Made by a program: the position numbers and the translations under genes. A stretch of 64,000 nt of DNA from Meandrina meandrites. Taxonomy: Eukaryota; Cnidaria; Anthozoa; Scleractinia; Meandrinidae. Under the pieces are notes generated by a model. It did not search any database. It worked only from the letters and a program-made list of their open reading frames with translations, and was not told where the DNA came from. Where the stretch lies: the NCBI GenBank assembly GCA_963693305.1, contig OY855904.1, positions 50,877,761 to 50,941,760 on the forward strand, written 5' to 3'. Of this stretch, positions 1 through 8,428 are shown one piece after another (position 1 is the first letter of the stretch; every line of letters begins with the position of its first letter).

Positions 1-3000
1 TTATTTCCTCCAAAAGACGGAAGGCACGCACAAAGACCAAGCAAATACCCCCAAAATGATGGGATAAATTACGAAGGAATAGATTTTCCGACACCGGTAA
101 AACAAATCGACAAGCTTGAAAAACAAAACCAAAACCTGGCAATAAACGTGTTCGGATGGGAAAAAGACACAGTGATAGTGCACAGAATAAGCAGTAAAGA
201 AAAAAGCGTGAAAAGAATAAACCTGATGTTGGTTGAGTCAGGGGAGATACAGCATTACTGTTGGGTAAAAAGAGAAAGCGCCTTGTTGTTCGATAAGGTA
301 AGAAACAATAAAACTTTCTACTGCATGAGGTGCTTAACATGTTTCACAAGAGCGCACACGCTGGTGGAACACGAAAAGTACTGCAACGGAGTGAATGGCA
401 GACCAACAAAAATAGATATGCCGGAAGAGGGGGAAAACATACTCTCTTTTCAAAATCATCAAAAACAGATGGAAGCGCCCTACGTGATATACGCGGACTT
501 TGAGGCACTGGTAAAAAAGATGCACGGCTGTGAGAGAGACCCGGATAAAAAATACAAAAGTTATACAGAAAAGACCGAGTGGCATGAAGCGTGCCGGTAT
601 TCATACATTGTGGTGAAAAGTGACGGAGAAGTAACAGCCAAAAAAGTTTACAGGGGTGAGGGAGCGGTAAAGTCATTTCTGGAAAGCATAATGCAGGAAA
701 AGGAAAAAATAAGAGAAATGCTCGCCGAAGAGAAACCTATAACAATGACACACGAAGACTGGTATGACTTCAAAAATGCGTATAACTGTCATATCTGTGA
801 AAAGAAACTGGTAAAAGAAAACTATTGGGATTCATTGCCGGTCTACACTAAAGGTCTAATATCAGAAGAAGAAAAATACCAAGGTCAATATCACAAGAGA
901 TGCTTTTTTAACGAGCAAAAAAATCAAAGGAAAGAATTAGAACAATTGGGATGTTATGGAACAGAAGAAGGTGAATTTGAAATTATAATACTAAAAAAAC
1001 CGGAGCAAAAGGACAAGCTGAAAGCAAAACAAAAAACCAACTGTTATTTATGTAAAAAGCCACTGCTTCAAAAGAACTACAGAGACGCGGTAAAAGATCA
1101 TTGCCACTTAACGGGTAACTACCGAGGAGCGGCGCACAACAACTGTAACCTTAAACTGAGAATAAATCCCAAGACGGACCAGATACCAGTTGTATTTCAC
1201 AACCTTAGGGGCTACGACGCGCACCATTTAATGCAAGCGATGGCAAATTTGCAAAAAGAGGTGAAATGCGTCGCAAACAACATGGAGAAGTACATAACCA
1301 TTTCGGTCGATGGACTGCGTTTCATAGACAGCTTGAACTTTCTGCAAGGAAGCTTGGACTCGCTGGTAAAAGCAACGCCAAAGGAGGCACTAAAAATCAC
1401 ATCAACAATATCAAATGGTAGTGATCTGCTTTACAAAAAGGGAATTTACCCATACGAGTACATGGATTCATTTGAAAAATTCAGCGAAACAAGTCTGCCC
1501 AAAAAAGAAGACTTCTACAGCAAACTAAATGATGAACACATTACAGAAGATGAATATGCACACGCGAAGACAGTATGGGAGACTTTCAAATGCAAAACAT
1601 TGGGAGACTACCACGACCTTTATGTGAAAACGGATGTAGCTCTGTTGGCAGATGTATTTGAAAATTTCCGTAAATTGTGTTTGCAGCAGTACGGTCTTGA
1701 CCCGGCGCACTATTTCACATCACCAGGCCTATCATGGGACGCACTCTTGAAAAAGACGGGTGTCGAGCTTGAGTTGTTTACAGACCATGAAATGCATATG
1801 TTCGTAGAACGAGGAATTCGCGGAGGAATCTCGATGGTAAGCAAAAGATACGCAAAGGCAAACAACCCATTGGTATCAGGCTATGACGAAAGCAAACCGA
1901 ACAGTTATATAATGTATCTAGATGCAAACAACCTGTACGGCTGGGCAATGAGCAAGCCTCTCCCCAAAAGCGGATTCAAATGGAAACGCATGCTGCCGAC
2001 AGAGGAGGAAATAATGAACAAAAAAGAAAACGCCAAGAAAGGCTGGATCCTTGAAGTAGACCTGGAGTACCCGGCGGAGCTGCATAAAGAACACAACAGC
2101 TACCCGCTGGCGCCAGAGAAAAAGGTCGTGAAAAAAGAAAAAATGTCGGAATACCAAAAGAGGTTGATAAAAGACCTGGAGCTGAAACCCCCGGACAGCA
2201 AGAAGCTGCAGCTGACACTTGAGGACAAAAAGGACTACGTGGTACACTACGAAAACTTGAAGTTCTATCTGAAGCAGGGTATGAAACTGAAGCGCGTAAA
2301 AAGGGTGCTGGAGTTCGAACAAGAATGCTGGATGGAGCCGTACATCCGTATGAATACAGAATTCAGAAAGCAAGCAAAGAATGACTTTGAAAAGAACTTT
2401 TACAAGCTGATGAATAACTCAGTTTTCGGCAAAACCATGGAGAACCTGCGCAACCGAGTAGACATAAAAATAGTCCGCAGCAATGAGAAAGACAAAATAA
2501 GGAAATTGATCGCCAGCCCTTTGTACTCAAGGCATGTAATATTTACAAACGACCTGGTGGGTATAGATATGCGCAAAAGCAGGCTGCTGCTCAACAAGCC
2601 GGTTTACACAGGAATGACAATCCTTGACAAAAGCAAGATCCTGATGTACGACTTTTACTACAACCACCTGAAAAAGCAGTACGGCGAGAAATGCGAGCTC
2701 CTGTACACAGACACGGACAGCCTGCTTCTGAAGATAGAAACAGAGGACGTCTACAAAGACATAAAAGCAAATGAAAACTTCTATGATACATCAGACTACC
2801 CGAAAGAGCATCCGCTCCATTCAACCGTGAACAAAAAGGTTTTGGGAAAAATGAAAGACGAGTGCGCCGGAACCCCCATATCAGATGTTGTTAGTCTGAG
2901 GTCGAAAATGTATTCGGTCATGAAGGCGGACGAAAAAAATATCAGAGAAGCGAAAGGCGTAAAAAAGAACGTTGTGAAGAAGCAAATCAAGCACGAGCAG

Positions 3001-3291
3001 TACAAGCAGGTGCTGTTCAGCAAAGAGCAGCTATGGCATGGAATGAACATTTTGCGAAGCGAGGGGCACGAAATCTATGGCATGCATGTAAATAAAATTT
3101 CACTGTCCCCATTTGATTCAAAGCGCTGGATAGCTGACGACGGGGTAAATACAAAAGCTTACGGGTACAACAGTGCAATGGAAGAAATAGAAGCTTTATT
3201 CGCTACTACAGAAATAAAAGAAATAGATCTAGAAGCTTTAACAAATACAGAAATGAAAGAAATAGAAGGAGCTTTAAAAGAGATGTTATAG
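1..3291 (+). CDS. Protein-primed family B DNA polymerase (5'-truncated by window edge)
   Basis: Replicative polymerase of the element. The frame is open from base 1, so the true start lies upstream; the first ATG/GTG-type codons inside the window are not the start. Exonuclease motifs are visible: YADFEAL near 490-510, FHNLRGYDAH near 1195-1225 and YVKTDVALLAD near 1621-1653. Polymerase motif A (YLDANNLYGW) is near 1915-1945, motif B (KLMNNSVFGKT) near 2404-2436 and motif C (YTDTDS) at 2704-2721. All key acidic residues are present and there is no internal stop. Two Cys/His clusters occur: one near 320-390 and an HNH/endonuclease VII-like cluster at about 1042-1146. The stop codon at 3289-3291 abuts that of the convergent integrase gene. 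Expected role: replication of the element, primed by a terminal protein. Family assignment is secure. Confidence 0.95.
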   Translation, partial: LFPPKDGRHAQRPSKYPQNDGINYEGIDFPTPVKQIDKLEKQNQNLAINVFGWEKDTVIVHRISSKEKSVKRINLMLVESGEIQHYCWVKRESALLFDKVRNNKTFYCMRCLTCFTRAHTLVEHEKYCNGVNGRPTKIDMPEEGENILSFQNHQKQMEAPYVIYADFEALVKKMHGCERDPDKKYKSYTEKTEWHEACRYSYIVVKSDGEVTAKKVYRGEGAVKSFLESIMQEKEKIREMLAEEKPITMTHEDWYDFKNAYNCHICEKKLVKENYWDSLPVYTKGLISEEEKYQGQYHKRCFFNEQKNQRKELEQLGCYGTEEGEFEIIILKKPEQKDKLKAKQKTNCYLCKKPLLQKNYRDAVKDHCHLTGNYRGAAHNNCNLKLRINPKTDQIPVVFHNLRGYDAHHLMQAMANLQKEVKCVANNMEKYITISVDGLRFIDSLNFLQGSLDSLVKATPKEALKITSTISNGSDLLYKKGIYPYEYMDSFEKFSETSLPKKEDFYSKLNDEHITEDEYAHAKTVWETFKCKTLGDYHDLYVKTDVALLADVFENFRKLCLQQYGLDPAHYFTSPGLSWDALLKKTGVELELFTDHEMHMFVERGIRGGISMVSKRYAKANNPLVSGYDESKPNSYIMYLDANNLYGWAMSKPLPKSGFKWKRMLPTEEEIMNKKENAKKGWILEVDLEYPAELHKEHNSYPLAPEKKVVKKEKMSEYQKRLIKDLELKPPDSKKLQLTLEDKKDYVVHYENLKFYLKQGMKLKRVKRVLEFEQECWMEPYIRMNTEFRKQAKNDFEKNFYKLMNNSVFGKTMENLRNRVDIKIVRSNEKDKIRKLIASPLYSRHVIFTNDLVGIDMRKSRLLLNKPVYTGMTILDKSKILMYDFYYNHLKKQYGEKCELLYTDTDSLLLKIETEDVYKDIKANENFYDTSDYPKEHPLHSTVNKKVLGKMKDECAGTPISDVVSLRSKMYSVMKADEKNIREAKGVKKNVVKKQIKHEQYKQVLFSKEQLWHGMNILRSEGHEIYGMHVNKISLSPFDSKRWIADDGVNTKAYGYNSAMEEIEALFATTEIKEIDLEALTNTEMKEIEGALKEML

Positions 3292-4278
3292 TTGCTCGGG
3301 AGGTAATTGTGTGTTTGGAGGCACAACAAGCAGTTCTTCACGCACGAAGCCGCGCTTGGGCCCGTCGTGCAAATAGTAGAGAATGGGCTGATTCGGTTTG
3401 GTAAAAGATCGTTCAATATTGTAAACTTTCAAAGACCAGATTGGATCAGTGGCTCTTTTCACACCACTTTCAAGCTCGCCAGGTTGGTACAAATACCTAA
3501 TATTCACAAGAGAGGGGAGCTTTTTTTCCCTTTCCCCAACAGGCCTCAAATAAGGTGTCGATGGCTTTGCATAAACATTTTTTTCTTTGATGGCAACGGC
3601 GGGTTTCTGGCCGATAAGGCTTGTGACTTCATTGTTCAGAGCGGCCACAACTTCAGGAAGCCTTTTTACCCACGCCGTAGACCGCTGGCCCTCAGGCATG
3701 CGCATTTCAACGGCGTACTGGTGCCCGAACAATCGCTCAGCCAGGGTGCGGTTGAAACGTTCAACGATAGCTTGGTCACGGTGAATGTCAACTCGCCCGC
3801 GCCGAATGAAAGTTTTGTGATTTTCCATTTCTTTTGTAACAGCGCCCATGAATTCGCGCCCAGGGTCAACCTGCAGCAGTTCAGGCCATTTCAGAGGTGA
3901 GCGTTTGTAAATTGTCTTAAAAGCAAGGGCAACTTCATCAGAGTTTTTAGAGGTTAAGGGTTCAGCTTCTTTGTATCTACTGGCCACGTCGACAACGGTG
4001 AGTGCGTATTTGAAAACTTTGCGCCCGCGGGGTAGTTTGTCATGTGGCAAAAAAAGAAGATCCGCCTGGTGCACTTTGTTTGGTGTAGGAACGTTGAATT
4101 TCGGCCGAGGAATGCGCTTCGGTGCTGGGAGGAATATCTGCCAGAGTGCTTGCTTGAACAGCCACTTTTTTGCGGTTTCTTCTGGAACCTTGGCAGCTTC
4201 GGATAATTTTTTGATTGCGGCAAAACCTTTCCAGTAGCCCCCAGGACTATAGTATGTCTTTGCGAGTTTGGCATCCAT
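3286..4278 (-). CDS. Polinton retroviral-type (DDE) integrase
   Basis: 330-residue protein starting MDAKLAKTYY. The catalytic triad is visible: D73 in HQADLLFL, D138 in LQVDPGREF and E173 in AIVERFNRTL, giving a D-x64-D-x34-E spacing of the retrovirus/Ginger/Polinton integrase fold. The C-terminal part (about residues 280-320, containing KVYNIERSF and YYLHDG) fits the chromo/SH3-like tail found in Polinton integrases. The gene is intact and convergent with the polymerase; their stop codons occupy six adjoining bases (3286-3291). Expected role: insertion of the linear element DNA into the host genome. It has no gag, protease or reverse transcriptase neighbour, which excludes an LTR retrotransposon. 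Confidence 0.95.
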   Translation of the reverse strand: MDAKLAKTYYSPGGYWKGFAAIKKLSEAAKVPEETAKKWLFKQALWQIFLPAPKRIPRPKFNVPTPNKVHQADLLFLPHDKLPRGRKVFKYALTVVDVASRYKEAEPLTSKNSDEVALAFKTIYKRSPLKWPELLQVDPGREFMGAVTKEMENHKTFIRRGRVDIHRDQAIVERFNRTLAERLFGHQYAVEMRMPEGQRSTAWVKRLPEVVAALNNEVTSLIGQKPAVAIKEKNVYAKPSTPYLRPVGEREKKLPSLVNIRYLYQPGELESGVKRATDPIWSLKVYNIERSFTKPNQPILYYLHDGPKRGFVREELLVVPPNTQLPPEQL

Positions 4279-4331
4279 CGTGTAATATAAGTAAGGAATT
4301 AAAAAAGTTTAAAATCATGGGGTTTACCCCA

Positions 4332-4754
4332 CTAAAGGAAACGGAAGGCTGCGTAGCCCAGAGCAAGAGCCCCAGCGCCCACGAACATGAGTTCACCATT
4401 TTTTTGCTGCTGGCTTGGTTGATAGAAATCTGAGAACTTGGGTTCTTTGGGGGGTATCATTTGTTTGTCAGGGTGCGCCTGGTTATACAGTTTGAAGGCG
4501 TAGTCAGTGTTTGTAAAGTTCTGCTTGGCCTGCTCTTTTATTTGCGTGTTAGTCGCAATCCAGTCTAGAAGTTTGGTGCGGTCACGGGAGTATTTGGCGT
4601 AAGCTGCTTGATACGCCTCGAGAGCTTTATCATGCCGTACTTTTTCGTCAAGTGCAGCGTCACCTCCGCCAAGTGCCTTCGCAAGATAATTGCCGCCGAT
4701 AAAAGCCGCAGCATTCAATATAGCCCCACCAGCCATAATCGCGATACTTGCCAT
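4332..4754 (-). CDS. Small Polinton membrane protein with two hydrophobic ends
   Basis: About 140 residues beginning MASIAIMAGGAILNAAAF (ATG at 4754). The N-terminal 30 residues are a Gly/Ala-rich hydrophobic segment, the middle is charged and helical, and the C-terminus (VGAGALALGYAAFRFL) is a second hydrophobic segment. This looks like a small capsid-associated or membrane-associated protein of the element; similar proteins occur in cnidarian Polintons, but no function is known to me. The first gene of a leftward set, it begins five bases downstream of a copy of the 15-bp palindrome (4759-4773), which sits where its promoter or 5' leader should be. The upstream in-frame codons (from 4763) would run into the palindrome and are a less likely start. 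Confidence 0.75.
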   Translation of the reverse strand: MASIAIMAGGAILNAAAFIGGNYLAKALGGGDAALDEKVRHDKALEAYQAAYAKYSRDRTKLLDWIATNTQIKEQAKQNFTNTDYAFKLYNQAHPDKQMIPPKEPKFSDFYQPSQQQKNGELMFVGAGALALGYAAFRFL

Positions 4755-4758
4755 TGTA

Positions 4759-4773
4759 ATCAACTTTGTTGAT
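4759..4773. promoter_or_regulatory. 15-bp palindrome copy 1 (ATCAACTTTGTTGAT)
   Basis: Perfect 6-bp inverted arms around TTT. It ends five bases before the ATG (4754) of the leftward membrane-protein gene. One of six exact copies in the element. Confidence 0.7.
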
Positions 4774-4813
4774 ATGATATATATCAGAGCAGAGTTTTTT
4801 CAAATCATTAATT

Positions 4814-5035
4814 TTAGATGCTGGTGGGAAGGATTTTTTGGTCTTCGAGGTACTGTTTGAGTGCAATGCTCCCTGCCATGACGGCGGTGAACTTCACGTA
4901 GTTCATAGCACTGCTGCTGGGGTCAGAAGTAAAATTCTCTTTTACAACCTTTTTTGCGACCCAGCCGATGCCGGCGACTAAACCAGTGAGTGTAGCCGCA
5001 TCCGTGATTGTTTTAACAAGCTTGTTGTCTGACAT
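4814..5035 (-). CDS. Small Polinton membrane protein (73 aa)
   Basis: Starts MSDNKLVKTITDAATLTGLV. A hydrophobic helix covers about residues 13-30 and a second weaker one about residues 46-60, followed by a short polar tail. No family is recognised. It belongs to the leftward run of small membrane proteins between integrase and ATPase, a location where Polintons often carry short lineage-specific virion or membrane proteins. The open frame, proper ATG and tight packing support a real gene. Confidence 0.65.
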   Translation of the reverse strand: MSDNKLVKTITDAATLTGLVAGIGWVAKKVVKENFTSDPSSSAMNYVKFTAVMAGSIALKQYLEDQKILPTSI

Positions 5036-5082
5036 TATTTTGCAAGTATAGAAATGGAAACATACAAAAGTTTAAATAAAAA

Positions 5083-5256
5083 TTAATTTGTCTCTTCTGA
5101 TATCAACTTTGTTGATGCGTCCGGGTCAAATAATGTTGCCTTCATAAGATCGCGGACTGTATGAAAAACCTTCACGTTAAAGTCGTACCATATTAGTCCG
5201 ATTCCAAAAATGGCCGCGGTTGAGATAAGAACTTGGGGAATATCAACTTTCTTCAT
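5083..5256 (-). CDS. Small Polinton membrane protein (57 aa)
   Basis: Short frame from ATG at 5256 to TAA at 5083-5085, starting MKKVDIPQVLISTAAIFGIG. One hydrophobic segment (about residues 8-24) is followed by a polar tail. It fills the gap between two other leftward small membrane-protein genes with the same orientation, which supports reality despite its size. The gene carries a full copy of the 15-bp palindrome near its 3' end (5102-5116) and a half-site at its start (5242-5256 differs from the palindrome at a few bases). Function unknown. Confidence 0.55.
   Translation of the reverse strand: MKKVDIPQVLISTAAIFGIGLIWYDFNVKVFHTVRDLMKATLFDPDASTKLISEETN
5102..5116. repeat. 15-bp palindrome copy 2
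   Basis: Exact ATCAACTTTGTTGAT inside the 3' part of the 57-aa gene, where the minus strand is read as part of DASTKLISEE. The reading frame differs from that of copies 3 and 4. Confidence 0.7.
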
Positions 5257-5292
5257 TGTATAGGATACAGATATAATATTAATTCCAAATAT

Positions 5293-5805
5293 TCAATCCA
5301 AATGTTTTACACCTCTGGGTTGTGTTACACCTCTGTTTTGTGTTGTTCTAACAGGTTGTGGCGTAGCACGTGCGGGCTCAGGTGTATTTTTTTTGCTGAA
5401 TACGGCTTTGAGCTCTTCACGTTTGTAATAAATCCCAATCAGTGAAACGACTATGCTGGCAACACCAATCCATTGTGTGGTGCTGAGACTGCTATTATCA
5501 ACTTTGTTGATATCTTCGGTACTCTTTGGTGTTTCGTCTGCTATCAACAAAGTTGATGGCGGGTCTGGCTCAGAAACCGGGGCAGTGGCTTTTGCCTTGT
5601 TGTTTGTGATTATAATAGCAGCCTCAGCTGCGGCTTTTTTCTGTTGTTCGCGGGCACGCCGCGTTCTTTCAGCAACCAATTTGCCAGCAGCCACACGCTT
5701 GGGATTTTTTGCACGATGCGGGGCTGTATTTGGAGTTGGAGTTGTTGCTTGCTGTGTTATATCGACCTGAGGGGTATCACCCTGCTCGGATTGTTCGGTT
5801 GACAT
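5293..5805 (-). CDS. Polinton basic, single-pass membrane protein
   Basis: About 170 residues from the ATG at 5805 (MSTEQSEQGDTPQV); an upstream in-frame extension overlaps the neighbouring gene and is unlikely to be used. A Thr/Pro-rich N-terminus leads to a strongly basic helical segment (RTRRAREQQKKAAAEA), then a linker, one clear transmembrane helix (IGVASIVVSLIGIYY) followed by KREELKAVF, and a Pro/Arg-rich tail. Function unknown; the basic segment could bind DNA and the helix anchor it to a membrane. Two copies of the 15-bp palindrome lie inside the gene at 5497 and 5543, in opposite sense and different frames, encoding unrelated peptides. Confidence 0.7.
   Translation of the reverse strand: MSTEQSEQGDTPQVDITQQATTPTPNTAPHRAKNPKRVAAGKLVAERTRRAREQQKKAAAEAAIIITNNKAKATAPVSEPDPPSTLLIADETPKSTEDINKVDNSSLSTTQWIGVASIVVSLIGIYYKREELKAVFSKKNTPEPARATPQPVRTTQNRGVTQPRGVKHLD
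5497..5511. repeat. 15-bp palindrome copy 3
   Basis: Exact copy inside the basic membrane-protein gene; on the coding (minus) strand it reads INKVD. Confidence 0.7.
5543..5557. repeat. 15-bp palindrome copy 4 (opposite centre)
   Basis: ATCAACAAAGTTGAT, the reverse complement of the other copies, only 31 bases beyond copy 3. On the coding strand it contributes to the peptide STLLI, a different frame from copy 3. Confidence 0.7.
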
Positions 5806-5825
5806 TTTGAAACAAAGCGTATATG

Positions 5826-6440
5826 TTAAGCAAATAAAATTATTATGCAATTACTCAGAATTTGTCTGCAAATGTTCAGTAGTTGGTGAGGTATGCTCAG
5901 GAATTTCTTCAATTTTGCTTTGTCATTTTTCTCCAAATGCGAATTAAAATCAATGTGCTTCGCCGTTATCAAAGCAGCAGAAATAGGAGCAAGAAATTTT
6001 CCATATTTCAAAGAGAGACTGCCGACAAAATCTGTCATTTCTTTGTTAATAATGAAGTCTTCTTTTAGTTCTTTTTTCATTGCATCAATGTCATCTATTT
6101 CAACAACCATTTGCAGGCCTCTTGTCAGAAGCGTAAGAAGGCTGTCAACCATGCTTTCGGTTGTCTTGCTGCCAACAAAGGTTTCATATCTCTTGTAGTA
6201 CTTTTCAACTTCTTTATCAGTTAAGCGTTTCAACTGCTCATGTGTTAATTGCACTCCGATGGCCTCTTTGGATTTGCCAGTTGATACAAGCACGGCCAGC
6301 TGCTCACGAAGAGCAGGAATGTTAGGTCCGGGGACGGTTAAGCTTGTTAAGTCTGGCACAATGCTACTACCAGCTGGGCTGCTTGATGGCTCAGCTTCCA
6401 GTAGGTTTATAACTTCTACTAACTCTTGTTCAGCCATCAT
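5826..6440 (-). CDS. Polinton helical protein of unknown function
   Basis: About 204 residues from the ATG at 6440 (MMAEQELVEVINLLEAEP). The first 45 residues are acidic and Ser/Pro-rich. The rest is predicted helical, with LTHEQLKRLTDKEVEKYYKR around residues 65-85 and later helices rich in Leu, Met and Lys. No catalytic motif or membrane segment is obvious. Comparable proteins occur in cnidarian Polintons next to the packaging ATPase. The C-terminal 15 residues (after about SIPHQ) look unlike the rest and could result from a small terminal frame change, but I cannot prove this. A palindrome copy (6447-6461) lies seven bases before the start. Confidence 0.7.
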   Translation of the reverse strand: MMAEQELVEVINLLEAEPSSSPAGSSIVPDLTSLTVPGPNIPALREQLAVLVSTGKSKEAIGVQLTHEQLKRLTDKEVEKYYKRYETFVGSKTTESMVDSLLTLLTRGLQMVVEIDDIDAMKKELKEDFIINKEMTDFVGSLSLKYGKFLAPISAALITAKHIDFNSHLEKNDKAKLKKFLSIPHQLLNICRQILSNCIIILFA

Positions 6441-6446
6441 CAACTT

Positions 6447-6461
6447 ATCAACTTTGTTGAT
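6447..6461. promoter_or_regulatory. 15-bp palindrome copy 5
   Basis: Exact copy seven bases upstream of the leftward start at 6440. It extends with the flanking TATGATA also seen beside copy 1 (4774-4779). Confidence 0.7.
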
Positions 6462-6483
6462 ATGATAATACTATATACAACTT

Positions 6484-7089
6484 TTATTTTTTTAATTCAA
6501 AATGAATACCGTAGGGGTAGCGAAGCGAGAACACGAGATAAGAGAACTTCCGCTCTTTCAGCTTTGAAATCAGAGATTTGTACTCATCGTGGGAGAGTTC
6601 GCCGGCGTAATCATCAAAGATCGCCTTCGTGGTTTTGGCTGAGGGAGTGTAAAATAGAACGATAGCCGCCACGTTCTCCCGGAAGGAAGGTGTGATGCTG
6701 GTTATCTTCTGGGTAAGCACCCAAACGCTGATGCCGATATGTCGAGCGGAGAAGCCAAGATTCACCAGCTGGCCTGTGCGCCCTTTTACATCTTTGGAGG
6801 CTGCACAGTCATTTAGGATTATGAGCGTGTTGGTGCCCTCAAACAGCCAGGTCACGATATTCAAAAAAATTTCAACCTCATGCTGCTTGCATATAATCAC
6901 AATCATTCTTGGATCATTTTCACCAATTCGGTGGTAGGTCTTGTTGTGCGCGAATGTTGGGCAGATAAGCACAATGTAGTCGAACTTGCCGCGGAAAGGG
7001 CCGTAGATCTGGTCCACCACATACCTCGATTTGCCTGAATTTGTCGGGCCCACAATCAGAGCGTTGAAGGGTATCTTGCTCGGATCCAT
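6484..7089 (-). CDS. A32-like (FtsK/HerA clade) DNA-packaging ATPase
   Basis: 201 residues, starting MDPSKIPFNALIVGPTNSGK. Walker A is GPTNSGKS at residues 14-21. The Walker B strand is LIILNDCAASKD at about 89-100. The later segment GISVWVLTQKITSI (about 127-140) matches the sensor region of the A32 family. Length is typical of Polinton/adintovirus packaging ATPases. The first acidic position of Walker B is Asn here (LIILND), where the family usually has Asp; this could weaken ATPase activity. Expected role: pumping the element's DNA into preformed capsids. It lies directly downstream of the capsid gene (five bases apart), as in a structural-gene operon. Confidence 0.9.
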   Translation of the reverse strand: MDPSKIPFNALIVGPTNSGKSRYVVDQIYGPFRGKFDYIVLICPTFAHNKTYHRIGENDPRMIVIICKQHEVEIFLNIVTWLFEGTNTLIILNDCAASKDVKGRTGQLVNLGFSARHIGISVWVLTQKITSITPSFRENVAAIVLFYTPSAKTTKAIFDDYAGELSHDEYKSLISKLKERKFSYLVFSLRYPYGIHFELKK

Positions 7090-7094
7090 TTCTA

Positions 7095-8347
7095 TTAGTA
7101 CTGTACAGATTCTAATTGCCTTCCTAATATATTCATCTGCGCGTCGCTGATTACATAAATGTGGATGTTCACATTGCCCGAGCCGCTTGTATTCCTCTCT
7201 AGCTCCAGCTGTACCCCATCCTTTGTGTTTACAAGTCGCGTGCCGCTTCCGTGCATCGAGTGATCAGCCATGGAACGCAGATCGATCATAAGCCCGAACT
7301 TGTTTTCTGTATAAAACTTTGTTGCATTCATGTGCTGTGTTTTGTTTTCAGCTTTAAGAAAGAAGCGTTTGACCTCCTCCCAGACATCAATTCCTTCAAG
7401 TCCGTTGTTGTACAGCCTGTTGGGCGAGCCGTTTACTGTGACACTGACTTTCGTCAGGTCTGGGTTTAAGTAAGTTTCTGCCTGCCTTGCGCCAGCAACA
7501 TAGGGCTCGACAAACAGTATCAAGATGCCTTTGAGGGACCTTCTCTGTGGATTAACTCTGAGATTCAGCCTTGTGTCTGTGCCTTTGGCAAACATAACCA
7601 CTTCGTCACGCTGAATGTGGTCATATGCAAATTCTTTTCCATTTGTGTACGCGCTGAGGGCTTCATCTGCCAGTGTTTTGCTTCTTATCATCTCGTACTC
7701 CAGCTGGATGTTTGTCAGCTTATATTTCAGTTTTGTTGTATCGGAACCTCTGACGACCTGAGAGGCTGGCGCAAGTGTCAGTTCGAACACAAGATCGTTG
7801 TATAGAGCCTGCGGATAAAAGGTCCCGTGGTCGTTCAAAATCTGGTGGTCAAGGCGGATCCTGTATTTGGTTCCGTAAATCCCGTTCAGTTGATTTCTGC
7901 AGCGACGCTTGAGGTCTTCTTATCACCCGCGTTTGAGCGAATTTTGTTGAGGTCCTCACTCTGGATTCCATCTTGCAGCATGTTGTCGCGCTCCTCCTGC
8001 GATAGGAAGAGGTCCTCGAATATCTTGTAAATGTCGTAACCGACTGTGTCTTGCAGGATAGTGCCAGAGTACTTCACAACAAGTTTGTCAACTAGCGCCC
8101 GTCCAACATTGTCGACAAGAAAGTTATTGGCATGGCCTCCGCTCAAATCAATGTTAAAGCGCAGCGCAAGTGAGCCGGGAACAATGACCTCGTTTTCATT
8201 CAGCTTGGGCACCGAAACATAAAGCGTTTCCTGCGGATTGGCTTCTGTGCTCTCGAAAGTGATTCGTTTTACCGCGCGCTCCGCTTTCAACGCGCCAAGA
8301 GTTTTCTCACTGCGCGTTGGCCGAAGGTTTTCCTGTACACCGTCCAT
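7095..8347 (-). pseudogene. Major capsid protein (double jelly-roll), frame broken
   Basis: The gene begins at ATG 8347 (MDGVQENLRPTRSEK). The first part reads to a TGA at 7886-7888 (153 residues). The second part continues in another frame, open from about 7918, to the stop at 7095-7097. The two frames overlap between about 7886 and 7918, so a single small indel there explains the break. Features matching Polinton/adintovirus capsid proteins are the N-terminal beta segments (SVPKLNENEVIVPGSLALRF), DIYKIFEDLFLS in the middle, LNDHGTFYPQAL just after the break, and a beta-rich C-terminal half. Assignment to this family is from memory of its typical motifs plus position next to the ATPase. An assembly error instead of a true mutation is possible. 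Confidence 0.8.
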
Positions 8348-8428
8348 TATTTCAAATAAATATAAAAATGTTAAATTAAAATTTCAATTGTAAATATAAA
8401 ATCACTTCATCAACTTTGTTGATATTCG
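8348..8428. promoter_or_regulatory. Divergent intergenic promoter region with palindrome
   Basis: 81 AT-rich bases separate the leftward capsid gene (ATG 8347) from the rightward coiled-coil gene (ATG 8429). TATA-like strings (AAATATAAAA near 8356-8365 and again near 8392-8400) occur on either side. The palindrome copy 6 is at its right end. Start-site use is not provable from sequence. Confidence 0.5.
8409..8423. promoter_or_regulatory. 15-bp palindrome copy 6
   Basis: Exact ATCAACTTTGTTGAT, five bases before the ATG at 8429 of the rightward gene; the same placement relative to a start codon as copies 1 and 5. Confidence 0.7.

Noticed and set aside
148..150. GTG at 148 as the polymerase start
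   Set aside because: The frame is open back to base 1 with polymerase-like sequence; the gene starts outside the window.
3307..3900. Rightward 197-codon protein
   Set aside because: It lies antisense to the intact integrase gene and has no motif; a shadow frame.
3286..4278. Integrase of an LTR retrotransposon or retrovirus
   Set aside because: No reverse transcriptase, gag or LTR nearby, and it is convergent with a protein-primed DNA polymerase.
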